A stretch of 64,000 nucleotides of DNA, taken from Rapana venosa (taxonomy: Eukaryota > Mollusca > Gastropoda > Neogastropoda > Muricidae). A program made the position numbers and the translations under genes. Positions 35,191-46,309 of the stretch are shown in pieces (the stretch's first letter is position 1; each line of letters begins with the position of its first letter). Under the pieces are notes generated by a model. The model ran no database searches and was not told the origin of the DNA. It worked only from the letters and a program-made list of their open reading frames with translations. The DNA lies in NCBI GenBank assembly GCA_028751875.1, contig CM054155.1, forward strand, positions 55,085,492-55,149,491, in the 5' to 3' direction.

Positions 35191-35884
35191 TAACCTTTTA
35201 TATTTCAACGAAAACAACTTTCTAAAAACAATTTCCCAGGTGAATCTAGACAATCAGATATCCTTTCCTCACACAGAAATAACTTTTGTTGTGCTTTTAA
35301 TATCATAACACACACAGTTTTTTGCAGGACAAAAACATGTTGTTTGTAATAGTATAAAGAGACAGGAGGCCCCTGCAATGCCTTTGAGCAACAATGGTCT
35401 ATCCACAGAGCCCCCATTGTCGAAAGTTTTGAGATACATTCATTTGAAATAGTCCAGCTGCCAATGCAAGAATACTGGTCAAACCCTGCAAATGAGAGTG
35501 ACGGGCTGAATTTTGGCAAACACATACTTTGGACCCTCCTACAATATTGGCATGGGAAACACAATATTGGCCAGTTGTTTCCCACTTAGTTTGATGATCA
35601 AAGATATATGGCCGACTTATCAAAGACTGGAAAAATCTAACGCATCTTTACTTGTTTATCTTCTTTTTTTTGAAGCAGCTCTTAATTAATTGTACACAGT
35701 TTCTTTGTGGCATCAAAAATGACTGCAAGAATACACACAGTAATGACTGATACTAGATTTTTTAGCAAATCTATAATACGTAAGCATTTGAAAAAAAGAA
35801 TATCGCTTTATCTATCTAACACAAACCCATGGCTCCAGGATTTCACGTTATTCTTTATAATGTATGGAGCTGCTGTATATTTTT
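35191..35884. other. Intron 2, unassigned
   Basis: No recognisable exon: short open frames lack motifs and good flanking splice sites. Confidence 0.4.
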
Positions 35885-35887
35885 TTC

Positions 35888-35888
35888 C

Positions 35889-35938
<50 letters not shown>

Positions 35939-36184
35939 GCGCACGCACGCGCGCATACACATGCGTGCACACACACATGCAAACACACATACACATGTGC
36001 ACTGTGACAGTGTGATGATGACGTTCACTGAATTGGTTGACAAGGATTTGTAGAAAAAGAACATTTGACCAATACCAGCAGCAGCATAAGGCAGCAGCAG
36101 CAGCAGCAGCAGTAACAGCAACAACAACCAAAACAACCACAGTCTCACATATACCCACACATACAGACACACACACATACACAC

Positions 36185-36258
<74 letters not shown>
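35888..36258. repeat. (CA)n, (CAG)n and (CA)n microsatellites
   Basis: CA runs at 35888-35938 and about 36150-36258, with a (CAG)n/(CAA)n stretch at 36072-36140 between them. Confidence 0.95.
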
Positions 36259-38065
36259 GGACTTGCAGGAAAAAGGAAAGTACTGTCATATGCTTTGATC
36301 CCTACTCCAGTCATCATGTCCACCCCATGAACACACGGCAGTACACTGTAAACTGGTTTTTAATTAAGCATTGACCGTATAATATGTTCTCCACAGGCAG
36401 CTTACAGCCACAGTGTGCTATACTCAGTTTTTCTCAGGCTCCTTCTCCCTGTGGCCATGTAGTCCACACAAGTCTCCCTTCACCCATTATTCTGTTCTTT
36501 CTGCCAACCCATAGTCCAGGGCAGGGAAGGTCTGGTGCTTTCACCAAACACTGACCCCCCATAATCATGTGACCACTTTGGTAAACAGCTCATGGGGTAT
36601 GCTGCTGAAGTACACTGAAAATAAATGGAATGTGCCCCAGTTGCCATCTTCCCTTTGTTCACATCCTCTTCCTGGTGTCATTCACACTTTGCAATCCACT
36701 GGTGCTGTCATACAACAGAACATTGAGGAGCCTCCATCACTGAGCAAGGTATGGGCAGGGTAGCTGGTTGTTCCATCATGAGCAGGAGGGCATCAGTCAC
36801 TTGTGGCTATGCAGGCCATGTATTCTACACCCTAGACTTTCCTCTTCCAGAGAAGGACAAACAATCACACCCTGTCATTGTATGGAAGGCTGGCAAGGCT
36901 TTGGAGTACTTTGGAGAAAACGGAGTGGCAGTTGTGTGGGATGTTAGATATTTAAAGTATTTCCCAACTCCAAGAGCAATATACAGTTAAGAACTGCAGT
37001 TAACTGGACACAGGCAACGGCAAGTGCAACTATGTCAGTATCCGTTGTCCTGATGAAGACTTTCTGCAGGCCTCTGTGATACAGTCATCCACATGGAGAG
37101 TTAGATGAGTGTCTTCTTCCTCATGGCTGCAAGGTTCTAGCCTTCTAGTGTCTTTGCTAGATGAGCACAGTGTTTTCTTGGCACTTGTTTATAATTATAA
37201 GGATCTTGTCATGGACTTGTGCTTTGTCCAAAGGAGTCTCTTTGAAGAACCTGAACAGTTCATTTTTGTTCTCATTTACCTACAGAAAATGTTTCCAGTT
37301 TCCTGGAATCAGTGCTGAAGCCATAGCCCTTCTTCAAGCACCAGAACCTGGCTTTTTTTCCATGAAGCAGACTTCAAGCTGTCAGCCCTAATGGCTATAG
37401 ACATCCAAAGCAATTAAAACCCATGACACTGAATCAAGTTGGCACAAAGTATATGGAAAGACAAATGACATCCAAGTATGCCTGGAAGGTAGTTGTCAGC
37501 TATGGTGATGGCATTTAGATGAGAGCAGCACCATCCACAAGGTTGGTATCTACTGACTGATGTACCTACTGGTTAGGCTGGCTTTTACCTTGCCTGCAGA
37601 TCATGAACAAAATTAATGGTAATATACGTGTAAAATGTACAATTCCAAAATGTTAGAAACCATGCTTTGAAGGATCCTGCACATTTATTTTTTCCAAAGA
37701 TTACATGACAAATGGTGAAAAACGCAACCTTCACGGGTCTGTTTTATATAAGCATCTGGAAATAAAAGATAACATGACATTTATGGTGACATCATCAGAT
37801 GGTATGATTTTTCACAGAATATCCTACGTTAAATGATGCCAGAAGGGAGCAGGCATTGAAAGAAACATGAAGGAAACCGACCTCGGGGAGTAAGCATGCT
37901 TTAGTTAAAAAACCCTGAAGACGTAGAATTGTTAAAGGATCTTGTACATTCTCAGCCTAAGGTTTAACAGATTGATTGATTGACCTTAATCAATTAATAG
38001 CATGTACACTATTTGGCACCCTACTAGAAAATGTTCATGATGACAACCAACCTCTAGGGTACCCT
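36259..38065. other. Intron 2, unassigned
   Basis: Includes an open frame at 36751-36990 (79 codons) that is not a simple repeat but matches nothing I know. It lacks the cysteine pattern of the gene's modules. The rest shows no feature. Confidence 0.4.
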
Positions 38066-38077
38066 GTACCTGTAGTA

Positions 38078-38368
38078 AAATAAAAAGGCAAAATTGTCCT
38101 ATAACCTATAAGGTTGTAGGACAGCAATCGTCAGAGACCTCACTTCTCTGGGGGTCAGCATACTGAGGGAGGTGCCCATCTTCTCTCACTCGCTGCTTTA
38201 CCTTCCCTGACCTAATGAAGCAGGTACCCATTTACAGCTGGGTGAACTGGAGGAACTGTACGGAAGCCAAGGTGCGCAAATGGTTACTCATCCAATTGGT
38301 AACCATGCTTGACACTGCTTAGCTTGGCTGGGGGGAAGCGAGTGCTCGACCACTGAGCTATCTTGTCC
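38078..38368 (-). mobile_element. tRNA-headed SINE, family 3, complete copy
   Basis: The minus strand starts with a tRNA-like head (AGATAGCTCAGTGGTCGAGC). It continues through CAGTTCACCCAGCTGTAAAT and ACCTTATAGGTTATAGGAC and ends in an A-rich tail. Flanking direct repeats GTACCTGTAGT (38066-38076) and GTACCTGTGGT (from 38369) are a likely target duplication with one mismatch. Another copy lies at 47545-47755. Confidence 0.8.
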
Positions 38369-38757
38369 GTACCTGTGGTGCAGATATGATTTTTCAACAT
38401 TGGTGTATCAGTCTACCTAGATTGCCCACGAGGTAATTTTCAGAGATGTATGTGAACGCTAGACACCTTACTTCACTGGATCAAACAGCTTGCTAACTTC
38501 AGCTGCCTGAGCACAATATCATTCACAGCAAAATATTCTGGACTAGCATGATGGTGTCTTTTTTTTAATCAAATCTGGTGAATCGATATTCCTTTGTCTT
38601 CTTTTTAGCAACTTTAACCTCCTTTTTTGGAAGCAAAAACCACAAATCTGATCAGTTCTTTCATGATTGATTGGTAATGAGTCAAAGTGAAATAAATACC
38701 TATAGCTTGTTGTCCTAACCATGATTACCAATTTTTTAATGTTCAACCCTATTTCAG

Positions 38758-39159
38758 CTGACTGGCAGGAGGTGTCTGTCCGCCTGATATGCCCTGAACC
38801 ATCAGTAAGGATTGGAGAAGTAAACCCACTGACCTGCTTAGTCAACATGACGGCTCTCAAACAGGAAGGCTGCCAACATGTGGGCCAATACGTTATTTTT
38901 CAGCTGATTCACAACATACACAGTAGAAATAGGTACCCATTGTGTGTTACTTCAGTCCATGATTGTGACAACGAACAACAACCAGAAGGTTGCAAATGCA
39001 CTACACAGGACGGGAAGGAACTGAGAAGATTCGAAATGGATTTCTATGGAGATGCCATAATGCCTCATAGCTCTTTTCTGGACTGTGACGTGCCATGTTT
39101 GCCTAGAATCAAGCCCTCCAGACAAAGGTCTTCTGCCTGTCAACAAATGAGTTTTCCAG
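38758..39159 (+). CDS. Exon 3: second cysteine-rich Ig-like module
   Basis: The exon begins after TATTTCAG (ending 38757), with a textbook branch point CTAAC at 38715-38719, and ends at the donor G|GTAACT (39160). It is 402 bases and phase 1 at both ends, the symmetrical arrangement common for shuffled extracellular modules. It encodes ten cysteines, including LIC, LTC, EGC, PLC, HDC, GCKC, LDC and VPC. The strand-B-like LTCLVNMTAL supports an Ig-like fold. The frame from exon 2 (phase 0) does not fit this acceptor. An alternative AG at 38768 (exon from 38769) restores it, or an unseen exon lies in between. A CT repeat starts at the fifth intron base. Confidence 0.78.
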
Positions 39160-39161
39160 GT

Positions 39162-39219
<58 letters not shown>

Positions 39220-39224
39220 CTCTC

Positions 39225-39272
<48 letters not shown>

Positions 39273-39285
39273 ACAAACACACAAT
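39162..39285. repeat. (CT)n then (CA)n microsatellite at the 5' end of intron 3
   Basis: About 100 bp of CT dinucleotides with CTCCTC interruptions begin directly downstream of the exon 3 donor, followed by a short CA run. Confidence 0.97.
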
Positions 39286-40617
39286 TTATTGATAAATCAG
39301 CTGGTGACCATGTTCAGATATTTTTCAAGAAAAGAATGTAATTGAAATCTTAAAATACCAAAAGTTTTTAATACAATTTACGTACTGGATTGTCTAACAT
39401 GATTGCCATTTTAAAAAGCTTACAGTTACTTTGCCTTTTCGAATACTTGGGCTCAAAGAGATTATTTTGCGCAAATGAAAGCTACCAGTGACTTTGAAAT
39501 TGAATCTGTAAAAAAACTTATAGTTACTTTGCGTTTTGGAATACTTGGGCTCAAAGAGATTATTTTGCTCAAATGAAAGCTACCAGTGACTTTGAAATTG
39601 AATCTGAAATTCCAGTACAAAAATTTCTCCTTTATACTTTGATGGCATAAGTAATATTTTCTGAAAAGGGAAAGTGATTCCAAAATACCAATACCCCTTG
39701 TGTGAGCAACACTTTGACGAGTGTCATCATCCATTCAGTGTAATGTACATTTTTACACACAAGCCACTAAGAACACAACACAATTTCGAAAAAAAGTAAA
39801 CAAACTTACAATTAGAAGATCAGCCTAAAATATGTTTTCTATCTGTCTAGACTTTAAAGTGATGTAGAATGCGGATTATTGGTAAATTCCAGCGTCCAGT
39901 AAGTGTTTTGAAATAGAAAGAGTTGTTAAAATGGAAAGGGGGTGCAGTTGTTCTTAAAAAAATGAGCGCACTTGTACCCCCTACCAAAGTTAAGACGATA
40001 TTGAAACTAATGTTGTTTGGTGAATGTTAGATATGCGTTTCTGAACATAGTCTAAAGTTCAGAGGTCTGTTTTAAAAATGCTTTATTGCTAATTAAAATT
40101 ATCCTTTTGTCACCATCTAAAATTTATGTTGTTTTGACTACACATTTTTTCATAAAATAACAAAGAGTCCATTTCTCTTGTGTCCAAAGTTTCTAGGTTC
40201 GTTTCAAAGGGTTGTATGATATAAAAATGTCACTTGTTTGCTCATGATACTTCCAGTCTTACCACCTGCAATACACTACAGGTTGTTTAAATCATGGCAG
40301 GAAGGATTTGACACAACAAACACTTTGATTTTCCCACACAAAATGTAGTTAGAGAGGCATTTATGCAAAGTTGTTCAAGTATTTGGGCCTTATAAATCAA
40401 TATTACTTAACATTTTATAGGCTTGGGCAGGTAGTCTATATTTAGCCATGTTTATTCATTGTAACTGATAAGTAATGTACTTTATATATGAATTTAGATA
40501 GGCTGGATATCTGCCCAACTCACTATCAATTAAATAATTCAGTACTTTTCGATCAGCATACAATACTTTTTTTCACTGCTTACAAATGTAACTGGTCTAT
40601 TTCAATTTCCACCTCAA
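39286..40617. other. Intron 3, unassigned, with a 100-bp tandem duplication
   Basis: A segment around CTTGGGCTCAAAGAGATTAT is repeated almost identically at 100-bp spacing (39419-39510 and 39519-39611). Otherwise no exon or mobile element was recognised. Confidence 0.55.
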
Positions 40618-40850
40618 TACCCCATAATATGTGTAGAACAATAACAATCCAGTGTGTAGAATGATAACATTGTGTTTTCTCTTTGTACAATAATAACTTT
40701 CCACTTCTTTTGTGTAGAATGATAACATTTTGATTTTTCTGTATAAAAGTATCCAACATTCTGGTTTCTCTGTGTAGAATGATAACATTGTCTTTTTTCT
40801 GTGTAGAATGATATCATTAAAGTTTCTCTGTGTAGAATGAAAACATTATA
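40618..40850. repeat. Degenerate ~30-bp minisatellite (TGTGTAGAATGATAACATT), first block of right copy
   Basis: Same unit as 3195-3765. About eight degenerate units. Confidence 0.85.
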
Positions 40851-40882
40851 TGCGCCCCATATTGGGCAGTAGGCAGCGTTTG

Positions 40883-40885
<3 letters not shown>

Positions 40886-40940
<55 letters not shown>
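40886..40940. repeat. (GA)n microsatellite
   Basis: A GA dinucleotide run of about 55 bp with one GGA interruption. Confidence 0.97.
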
Positions 40941-40942
<2 letters not shown>

Positions 40943-41384
40943 TATACAAACAACTACAATAATACATCAGGTTAACAAAACTACCTTTAAATGAGGAGAG
41001 ACAGACAGACAAGTAGATAAAAATGTCTTTCATAATTGCAAAATGGACTTACCTTTATGACACATGTAGAAACAACCAACTAAAGGTTGTCTTTGCCACT
41101 AAATGGATTGTGACTTTCTGTTTTTAAAGGCATAGAATCTAAACTTAGCCAGTTTTACAATTTGCACAAGTTTCTATGACACTAACACAGATAGGTTTTG
41201 ATTTCTGAAACATGCTAGAGAATTCTTATTTGCCGTATATCTACTTTCTAATAAAATCCTGTTCCACCCAGTATGAAACCTAACAACCTAGTAGGTATAA
41301 ACCTGGAAGTCATTAAGTCCATATATTTTTCTGGTTCTATTAAACATTTGAAGAAACTATATGTATTATAGCATGGCTTAATAG
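40941..41384. other. Intron 3, unassigned
   Basis: No feature recognised. Confidence 0.4.
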
Positions 41385-41890
41385 TCTGGTTTCCCTATGT
41401 AGAATGACCCCAACATTTTCGATTTTCTATGTAGAATGACCACAACATTTTGGTTTCTCTGTGTAGCATGATCCAATGTTTTGTTTTATAAGTGGGGAAT
41501 GATCCCAACATTCTGCTTTCTCTGTGTAGAATGATCCCAACATTCTGTTTTCTCTGTGTAGAAAGATCCCAACATTTTAGTTTCTCTGTGTAAAATGATA
41601 ACATTCTGGATTCTCTTTGTAGAATGATAAAATAATTGTTTCTCTGTCTAGACTGGTATCATTTTGGTTTCTCTGTGTAGAATGACAATATTCCGGCTTC
41701 TCTGTGTAGTATAACATTCTGGTTTCTCTGTGTAGAATGATCTCAACATTTCATACTCGTAATGTTGAATGATAACATTCTGGTTTCTCTGTGTAGAATG
41801 ATATCAACATTTCGTTCTCTTTATGCTGTGTAGAATGAAAACATTCTGATTTCTATGTGTAGAATGACCCCAACATTCTAGTTTCTCTGT
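41385..41890. repeat. ~30-bp minisatellite with splice-acceptor-like units, second block of right copy
   Basis: About 15 units, each with TTTCTCTGTGTAG then AATGAT and ACATTCTGG. The last unit lies about 75 bp before the acceptor of exon 4. Confidence 0.9.
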
Positions 41891-41962
41891 AAATGAATGG
41901 ATCCATTAAAATAACAGTGTTACGTCTCTGTACAGCTCAATCATACTTTCCAATTCCTGCAG

Positions 41963-42096
41963 GTATCCAATCACAGCGGGCTACAGCATCTAACAGTGAT
42001 CGAATCAGATTCACCAATGCTCTGAAGATCATCATGTACATTAACAATGTGGCACTGATGCTGTCTCAACTCACAGTCACTGGGATATGGGAATGA
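41963..42096 (+). CDS. Exon 4 (last): C-terminus of the secreted Cys-rich protein
   Basis: The acceptor TTCCAATTCCTGCAG ends at 41962. Entering in phase 1, as exon 3 requires, gives 44 codons and a TGA at 42094-42096. The peptide lacks cysteines and is moderately hydrophobic toward the end (ALKIIMYINNVALML), but has too many polar residues for a confident membrane anchor. Homology to the broken copy at 3812 starts close to the predicted splice site and supports it. I found no AATAAA nearby downstream, so the transcript end is unknown. Exons 1-4 with the alternative exon 3 acceptor total 987 bases, or 328 residues plus stop. Confidence 0.65.
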
Positions 42097-42699
42097 GCGT
42101 CCTCAATCATCGTCACACACGTTTACAGGCCAAAGCTTTCTTCTAGTGCCCTGACTTCAAAGAAGTAATCATGCCTATTAATTGCAGCTACGTGAAAGCA
42201 ACTAGTGTTTGATGTTTGTAATCAATGTAATGCTTTAAACAATCCATTCCTTCATGAACAAAACGAGGACATGGAAAAGTGCCCCTATGAAAAACATTAC
42301 TGACCCATGCTTACAAGCGTGTAGTTTTGTTTTCTGGTTTGACTCAGTTGACTTTCATGTGAAGACACCCAGTATTCATAAATGACTTCGAAATGTTAAA
42401 CTTAAGGGTTGATAACACCCCTGTTGTTAAGTGCCCCTTTGCTTGATCCTTCCTTGCAGTGATGGGTGTCCTAGTTTAAGTATTGGGTATGCGCCTTCGT
42501 GTGTGTGTGGGGGGAGGAGGGAGTCCTTGCTTAAAGCACAGTATGCTATTGTGTGTGTTTGTGTGGGTGGGTGGGTGAGGGGGTGTTCCTTGTTTTCAGC
42601 ACAGTATGCTATAGCCTGATTGTGTGTGTGTGTGGGGGGGGGGGGGTGTCTGTGTGTGTCTGCATATGTGAATGTGTTCGCATTCTTTCTGTGGTAATT
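42097..42699. other. 3' flank of the right duplicate
   Basis: Aligns with 3936-4500 and includes GT/G-rich tracts at 42500-42670. Part may be 3' UTR of the gene. Confidence 0.6.
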
Positions 42700-43113
42700 G
42701 TTAAAATTTCTGTGCGAGTTGTTAACATTCATGCACTGTACCATGTTAGCATCCTTTATGTGCTAATTGTTAAAATCATTTTTATGCTAGTGGTTAGCGT
42801 CTTTGATATGCTAATTGTTAGCATTCTTTCCTGTGCTAGTTGTTAACATTCTTGCTGTTTTAATTGCAAGCATCCTTTCTGTACTAACTAGCATCCTTTC
42901 CTGTGGTAATTGTAACATTCTTAACGTGTTAAATGGTAACATTCTTAAGATGCTAATAGGTAACATTCTTAACGTGCTAATAGGTAACATACTTAACGTG
43001 ATGAATGGTAACATACTTAACGTGATAAATGGTAACATACTTAACGTGCTAAATGGTAACATACTTATCGTGCTAATAGGTAACATACTTAACGTACTAA
43101 CTGGTAGCATCCT
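42700..43113. repeat. ~22-bp minisatellite, GCTAATTGTTAACAT units (right copy, first part)
   Basis: Counterpart of 4505-4985, interrupted at 43114 by a LINE fragment. Confidence 0.88.
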
Positions 43114-43572
43114 TAATAATAATAATAAGAAGAAGAAGAAGAATACATGGAATTTAAATAGTGCGGTATCTTGAAAAAAAAACCAAATCATAGCGCTTTC
43201 CTTCATCCCACTCATTCACATGCAGTTAGTTACAATTATTAGCTTTTTACAAATTCAAATGTATATACACACACGCACGCACGCTCACACATAAAGGTTA
43301 TACACTTCGGCAGGCTGATGGGGTTTTGGCTGTTAAAGACAGGGACAAGAATGAGATGGAACAAGAGGGGAGAATCTTAGGTTTGAAACAAATTAGTCTT
43401 GAGTCCGGATTTAAAAGCTTCATTAGAAGGCTTTTGGCGGAGGGAGAGAGGGAGGTCATTCCAGATCGATGGACCAGAAACAGAGAAAGAGCGACGGGCA
43501 ACGGTGGACTGGTTGAATCTAGGTATTCTTAAGCACAAGGTGTCTGCAGCAGAGCGGAGGAACGAGGAACAT
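43114..43572 (-). mobile_element. CR1/L2-like LINE 3' end inserted in the minisatellite
   Basis: A 5'-truncated copy of about 460 bp. On the minus strand it starts in the last coding part, with the WNDL-type motif near 43455, and ends in an (ATT/CTT)n tail at 43114-43142. The minisatellite continues on both sides. It is not at the same place as the LINE in the left duplicate, so the two insertions are independent. Confidence 0.85.
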
Positions 43573-43960
43573 AAATGTGCTAATTGTTAACATTCTAAGT
43601 GTGCTAATTGTTAACATTCTTAATGTGCAAGTTGTTAACATTCTTAATGTGCTAATTGTAACATTGTTAATGTGCTAATTGTTAACATTCTTAATGTGCT
43701 AACTGTAACATTCTTAATGCGCTAATTGTAACATTGTTAATGTGCTAATTGTTAACATTCTTAATGTGCTAACTGTAACATTCTTAATGCGCTAATTGTA
43801 ACATTGTTAATGTGCTAATTGTTAACACCTTTCTGTGTTAGTTGTTAGCATCCTTTTTAAGCTAATCGTTAGCATCCTTGATGTGCTAATTGTTAACATC
43901 CCTGCTCTGTACTTTGTTAGCATCCTTTCTAAGCTAAGCAACATCCTTTCTGTGCTAATT
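43573..43960. repeat. ~22-bp minisatellite, GTGCTAATTGTTAACATTC units (right copy, second part)
   Basis: More homogeneous than the first part. A compound unit of about 105 bp is repeated with little change between about 43620 and 43830. Confidence 0.9.
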
Positions 43961-43969
43961 CACTCGCAT

Positions 43970-44300
43970 CCTCGCCGTGTTGTATTGTTTGTAGCCTTGC
44001 TGCGTTACTTTGTATCCTTGCTGCGTTACTTTGTATCCTTACTGTGTTAATTTGTATCCTTGCTGTGGTACTTTGTATCCTTGTTTGTACTTGTGTTGCT
44101 ATTTTGTATCCTTGCTGTGGTACTGTGTACATTCCTCATGTTGTGTGCTTTAATGTTTCTGCCATGTTACTGTGTTAGCATTTCTGCCATGTTGCTGTGT
44201 TAGCATTTCTGCCATGTTGTTGCGATGTTACTGTGTTAGCATTTCTGCCATGTTGCTGAGTTAGCATTTCTGCCATGTTACTGTGTTAACATTGACTCTG
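43970..44300. repeat. ~21-24-bp minisatellites (right copy)
   Basis: TTACTTTGTATCCTTGCTG units are followed by GTTAGCATTTCTGCCATG units, the same succession as 5105-5651 plus 9175-9780 in the left copy, but uninterrupted. Confidence 0.85.
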
Positions 44301-44429
44301 TTAGCATCCATTGCAGGCAGAAAAACTTTGCCTGGTTTCTTGTTGCTTGATTTGCCTCACTGTCGGGTTACCTTGTTAAAATCTTTGTTAGCCTTCCCGT
44401 CCTGTTTGTGTGCTATAATTGCCTACTTT

Positions 44430-45860
44430 CTTATCTTGTTGATATCCATGTTATCCTGTCAGTTTGCTATAATTGGCCTATTTTTGCCTTGTTTATATCT
44501 TGGTTAGGGTTCCTGCTCCGTTAGTTTGCTATACTTGGCCAACTTCCTTATCTTGTTAATATCCATGTTATCCTGTCAGTTTGCTATAATTGGCCTATTT
44601 TTGCCTTGTTTATATCTTGGTTAGGGTTCCTGCTCCGTTAGTTTGCTATACTTGGCCAACTTCCTTATCTTGTTAATATCCATGTTATCCTGTCAGTTTG
44701 CTATAATTGGCCTATTTTTGCCTTGTTTATATCTTGGTCAGGGTTCCTGTTCCGTCAGTTTGCTACAACTTGCCCTATTTCCTTGCCTTGCTAATATCTC
44801 AGTTATCCTGTCAGTTTGCTACAACTGCCCTATTTCCTTGCCTTGCTAATATCTCTGTTATCCTGTCAGTTTGCTACAACTGCCCTATTTCCTTGCCTTG
44901 CTAATATCTCTGTTATCCTGTCAGTTTGCTACAACTGCCCTATTTCCTTGCCTTGCTAATATCTCTGTTATCCTGTCAGTTTGCTACAACTGCCCTATTT
45001 CCTTGCCTTGCTAATATCTCTGTTATCCTGTCAGTTTGCTACAACTGCCTATTTCCTTGCCTTGCTAACATCTCTGTTATCCTGTCAGTTTGCTACAACT
45101 GCCCTATTTCCTTGCCTTGCTAATATCTCTGTTATCCTGTCAGTTTGCTACAACTGCCCTATTTCCTTGCCTTGCTAACATCTCTGTTATCCTGTCAGTT
45201 TGCTACAACTGCCGTATTTCCTTGCCTTGCTAATATCTCTGTTATCCTGTCAGTTTGCTACAACTGCCCTATTTCCTTGCCTTGCTAATATCTCTGTTAT
45301 CCTGTCAGTTTGCTACAACTGCCTATTTCCTTGCCTTGCTAACATCTCTGTTATCCTGTCAGTTTGCTACAACTGCCCTATTTCCTTGCCTTGCTAATAT
45401 CTCTGTTATCCTGTCAGTTTGCTACAACTGCCCTATTTCCTTGCCTTGCTAACATCTCTGTTATCCTGTCAGTTTGCTACAACTGCCGTATTTCCTTGCC
45501 TTGCTAATATCTCTGTTATCCTGTCAGTTTGCTACAACTGCCCTATTTCCTTGCCTTGCTAATATCTCTGTTATCCTGTCAGTTTGCTACAACTGCCCTA
45601 TTTCCTTGCCTTGCTAATATCTCTGTTATCCTGTCAGTTTGCTACAACTGCCCTATTTCCTTGCCTTGCTAATATCTCAGTTATCCTGTCAGTTTGCTAC
45701 AACTGCCGTATTTCCTTGCCTTGTTGATATCTGCTAGTATTCTTGTCCTGTCAGTTTGCTATAATTACCCAGTACCTTGCCTTGCTAATATCTCTAGTTA
45801 TCCTGTCAGTTTTGCTACAACTGCCGTATTTCCTTGCTTGTATATATCTGCTTAGATTTT
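44430..45860. repeat. 55-bp satellite with higher-order structure
   Basis: Monomers carry CTGTCAGTTTGCTACAACTG and CCTTGCCTTGCTAATATCTC. At the left edge a 117-bp dimer form repeats (GTTTGCTAT at 44462, 44579 and 44696). Then 55-bp monomers follow, and a five-monomer block of 274 bp is repeated (CAACTGCCTATTT at 45042 and 45316). The right edge is degenerate. The left duplicate has only a degraded trace of this sequence (9780-9920). Confidence 0.93.
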
Positions 45861-46309
45861 CAATGTCTTGCAGTTTGCTAAATTACCGTACTTGTCATCA
45901 ACTAGGTTTTTTTCTTTAAAGACTGAAACTGTCATTTGTAAGTGTATATTTTTGAATCTAAGAAGTTATCTGTCATTTGATTTCTTACAAGTATTCTTGC
46001 AAATTTGGACTTCAGGCAAAACTCATTCAACTGATGTGATATTAATTTTTCTCTGTAAAGTGCAAAAAATTTCTCTAGTTTGTCTATTTAATTGCTACAG
46101 GATATGAATCTATATTAGATATTGACTGTTCTGAATGATTAAAATATCCCACCTCCTTAGACACCACCAATGTCTTTTATTTCTTTTGTGAAAGTGTTAC
46201 CTATCGTGTCTGTTTGCTCAAAAGTCAATTCCGATAGAATTGTGCAGTGATTTGTTCACCGTACTGGAAACTAAACTTTTACACCCCATATTCATTCATT
46301 TTGAAATGA
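45861..46309. other. Right duplicate, unassigned
   Basis: Aligns loosely with 9990-10375. No feature. Confidence 0.5.

Noticed and set aside
36751..36990. 79-codon frame in intron 2 as a missing exon between exons 2 and 3
   Set aside because: It lacks the gene's cysteine pattern, and I found no acceptor/donor pair giving the required phases.
44643..45452. Series of ~65-codon hydrophobic frames resembling repeated membrane proteins
   Set aside because: They are translations of the 55-bp satellite in rotating frames (55 is not a multiple of three).
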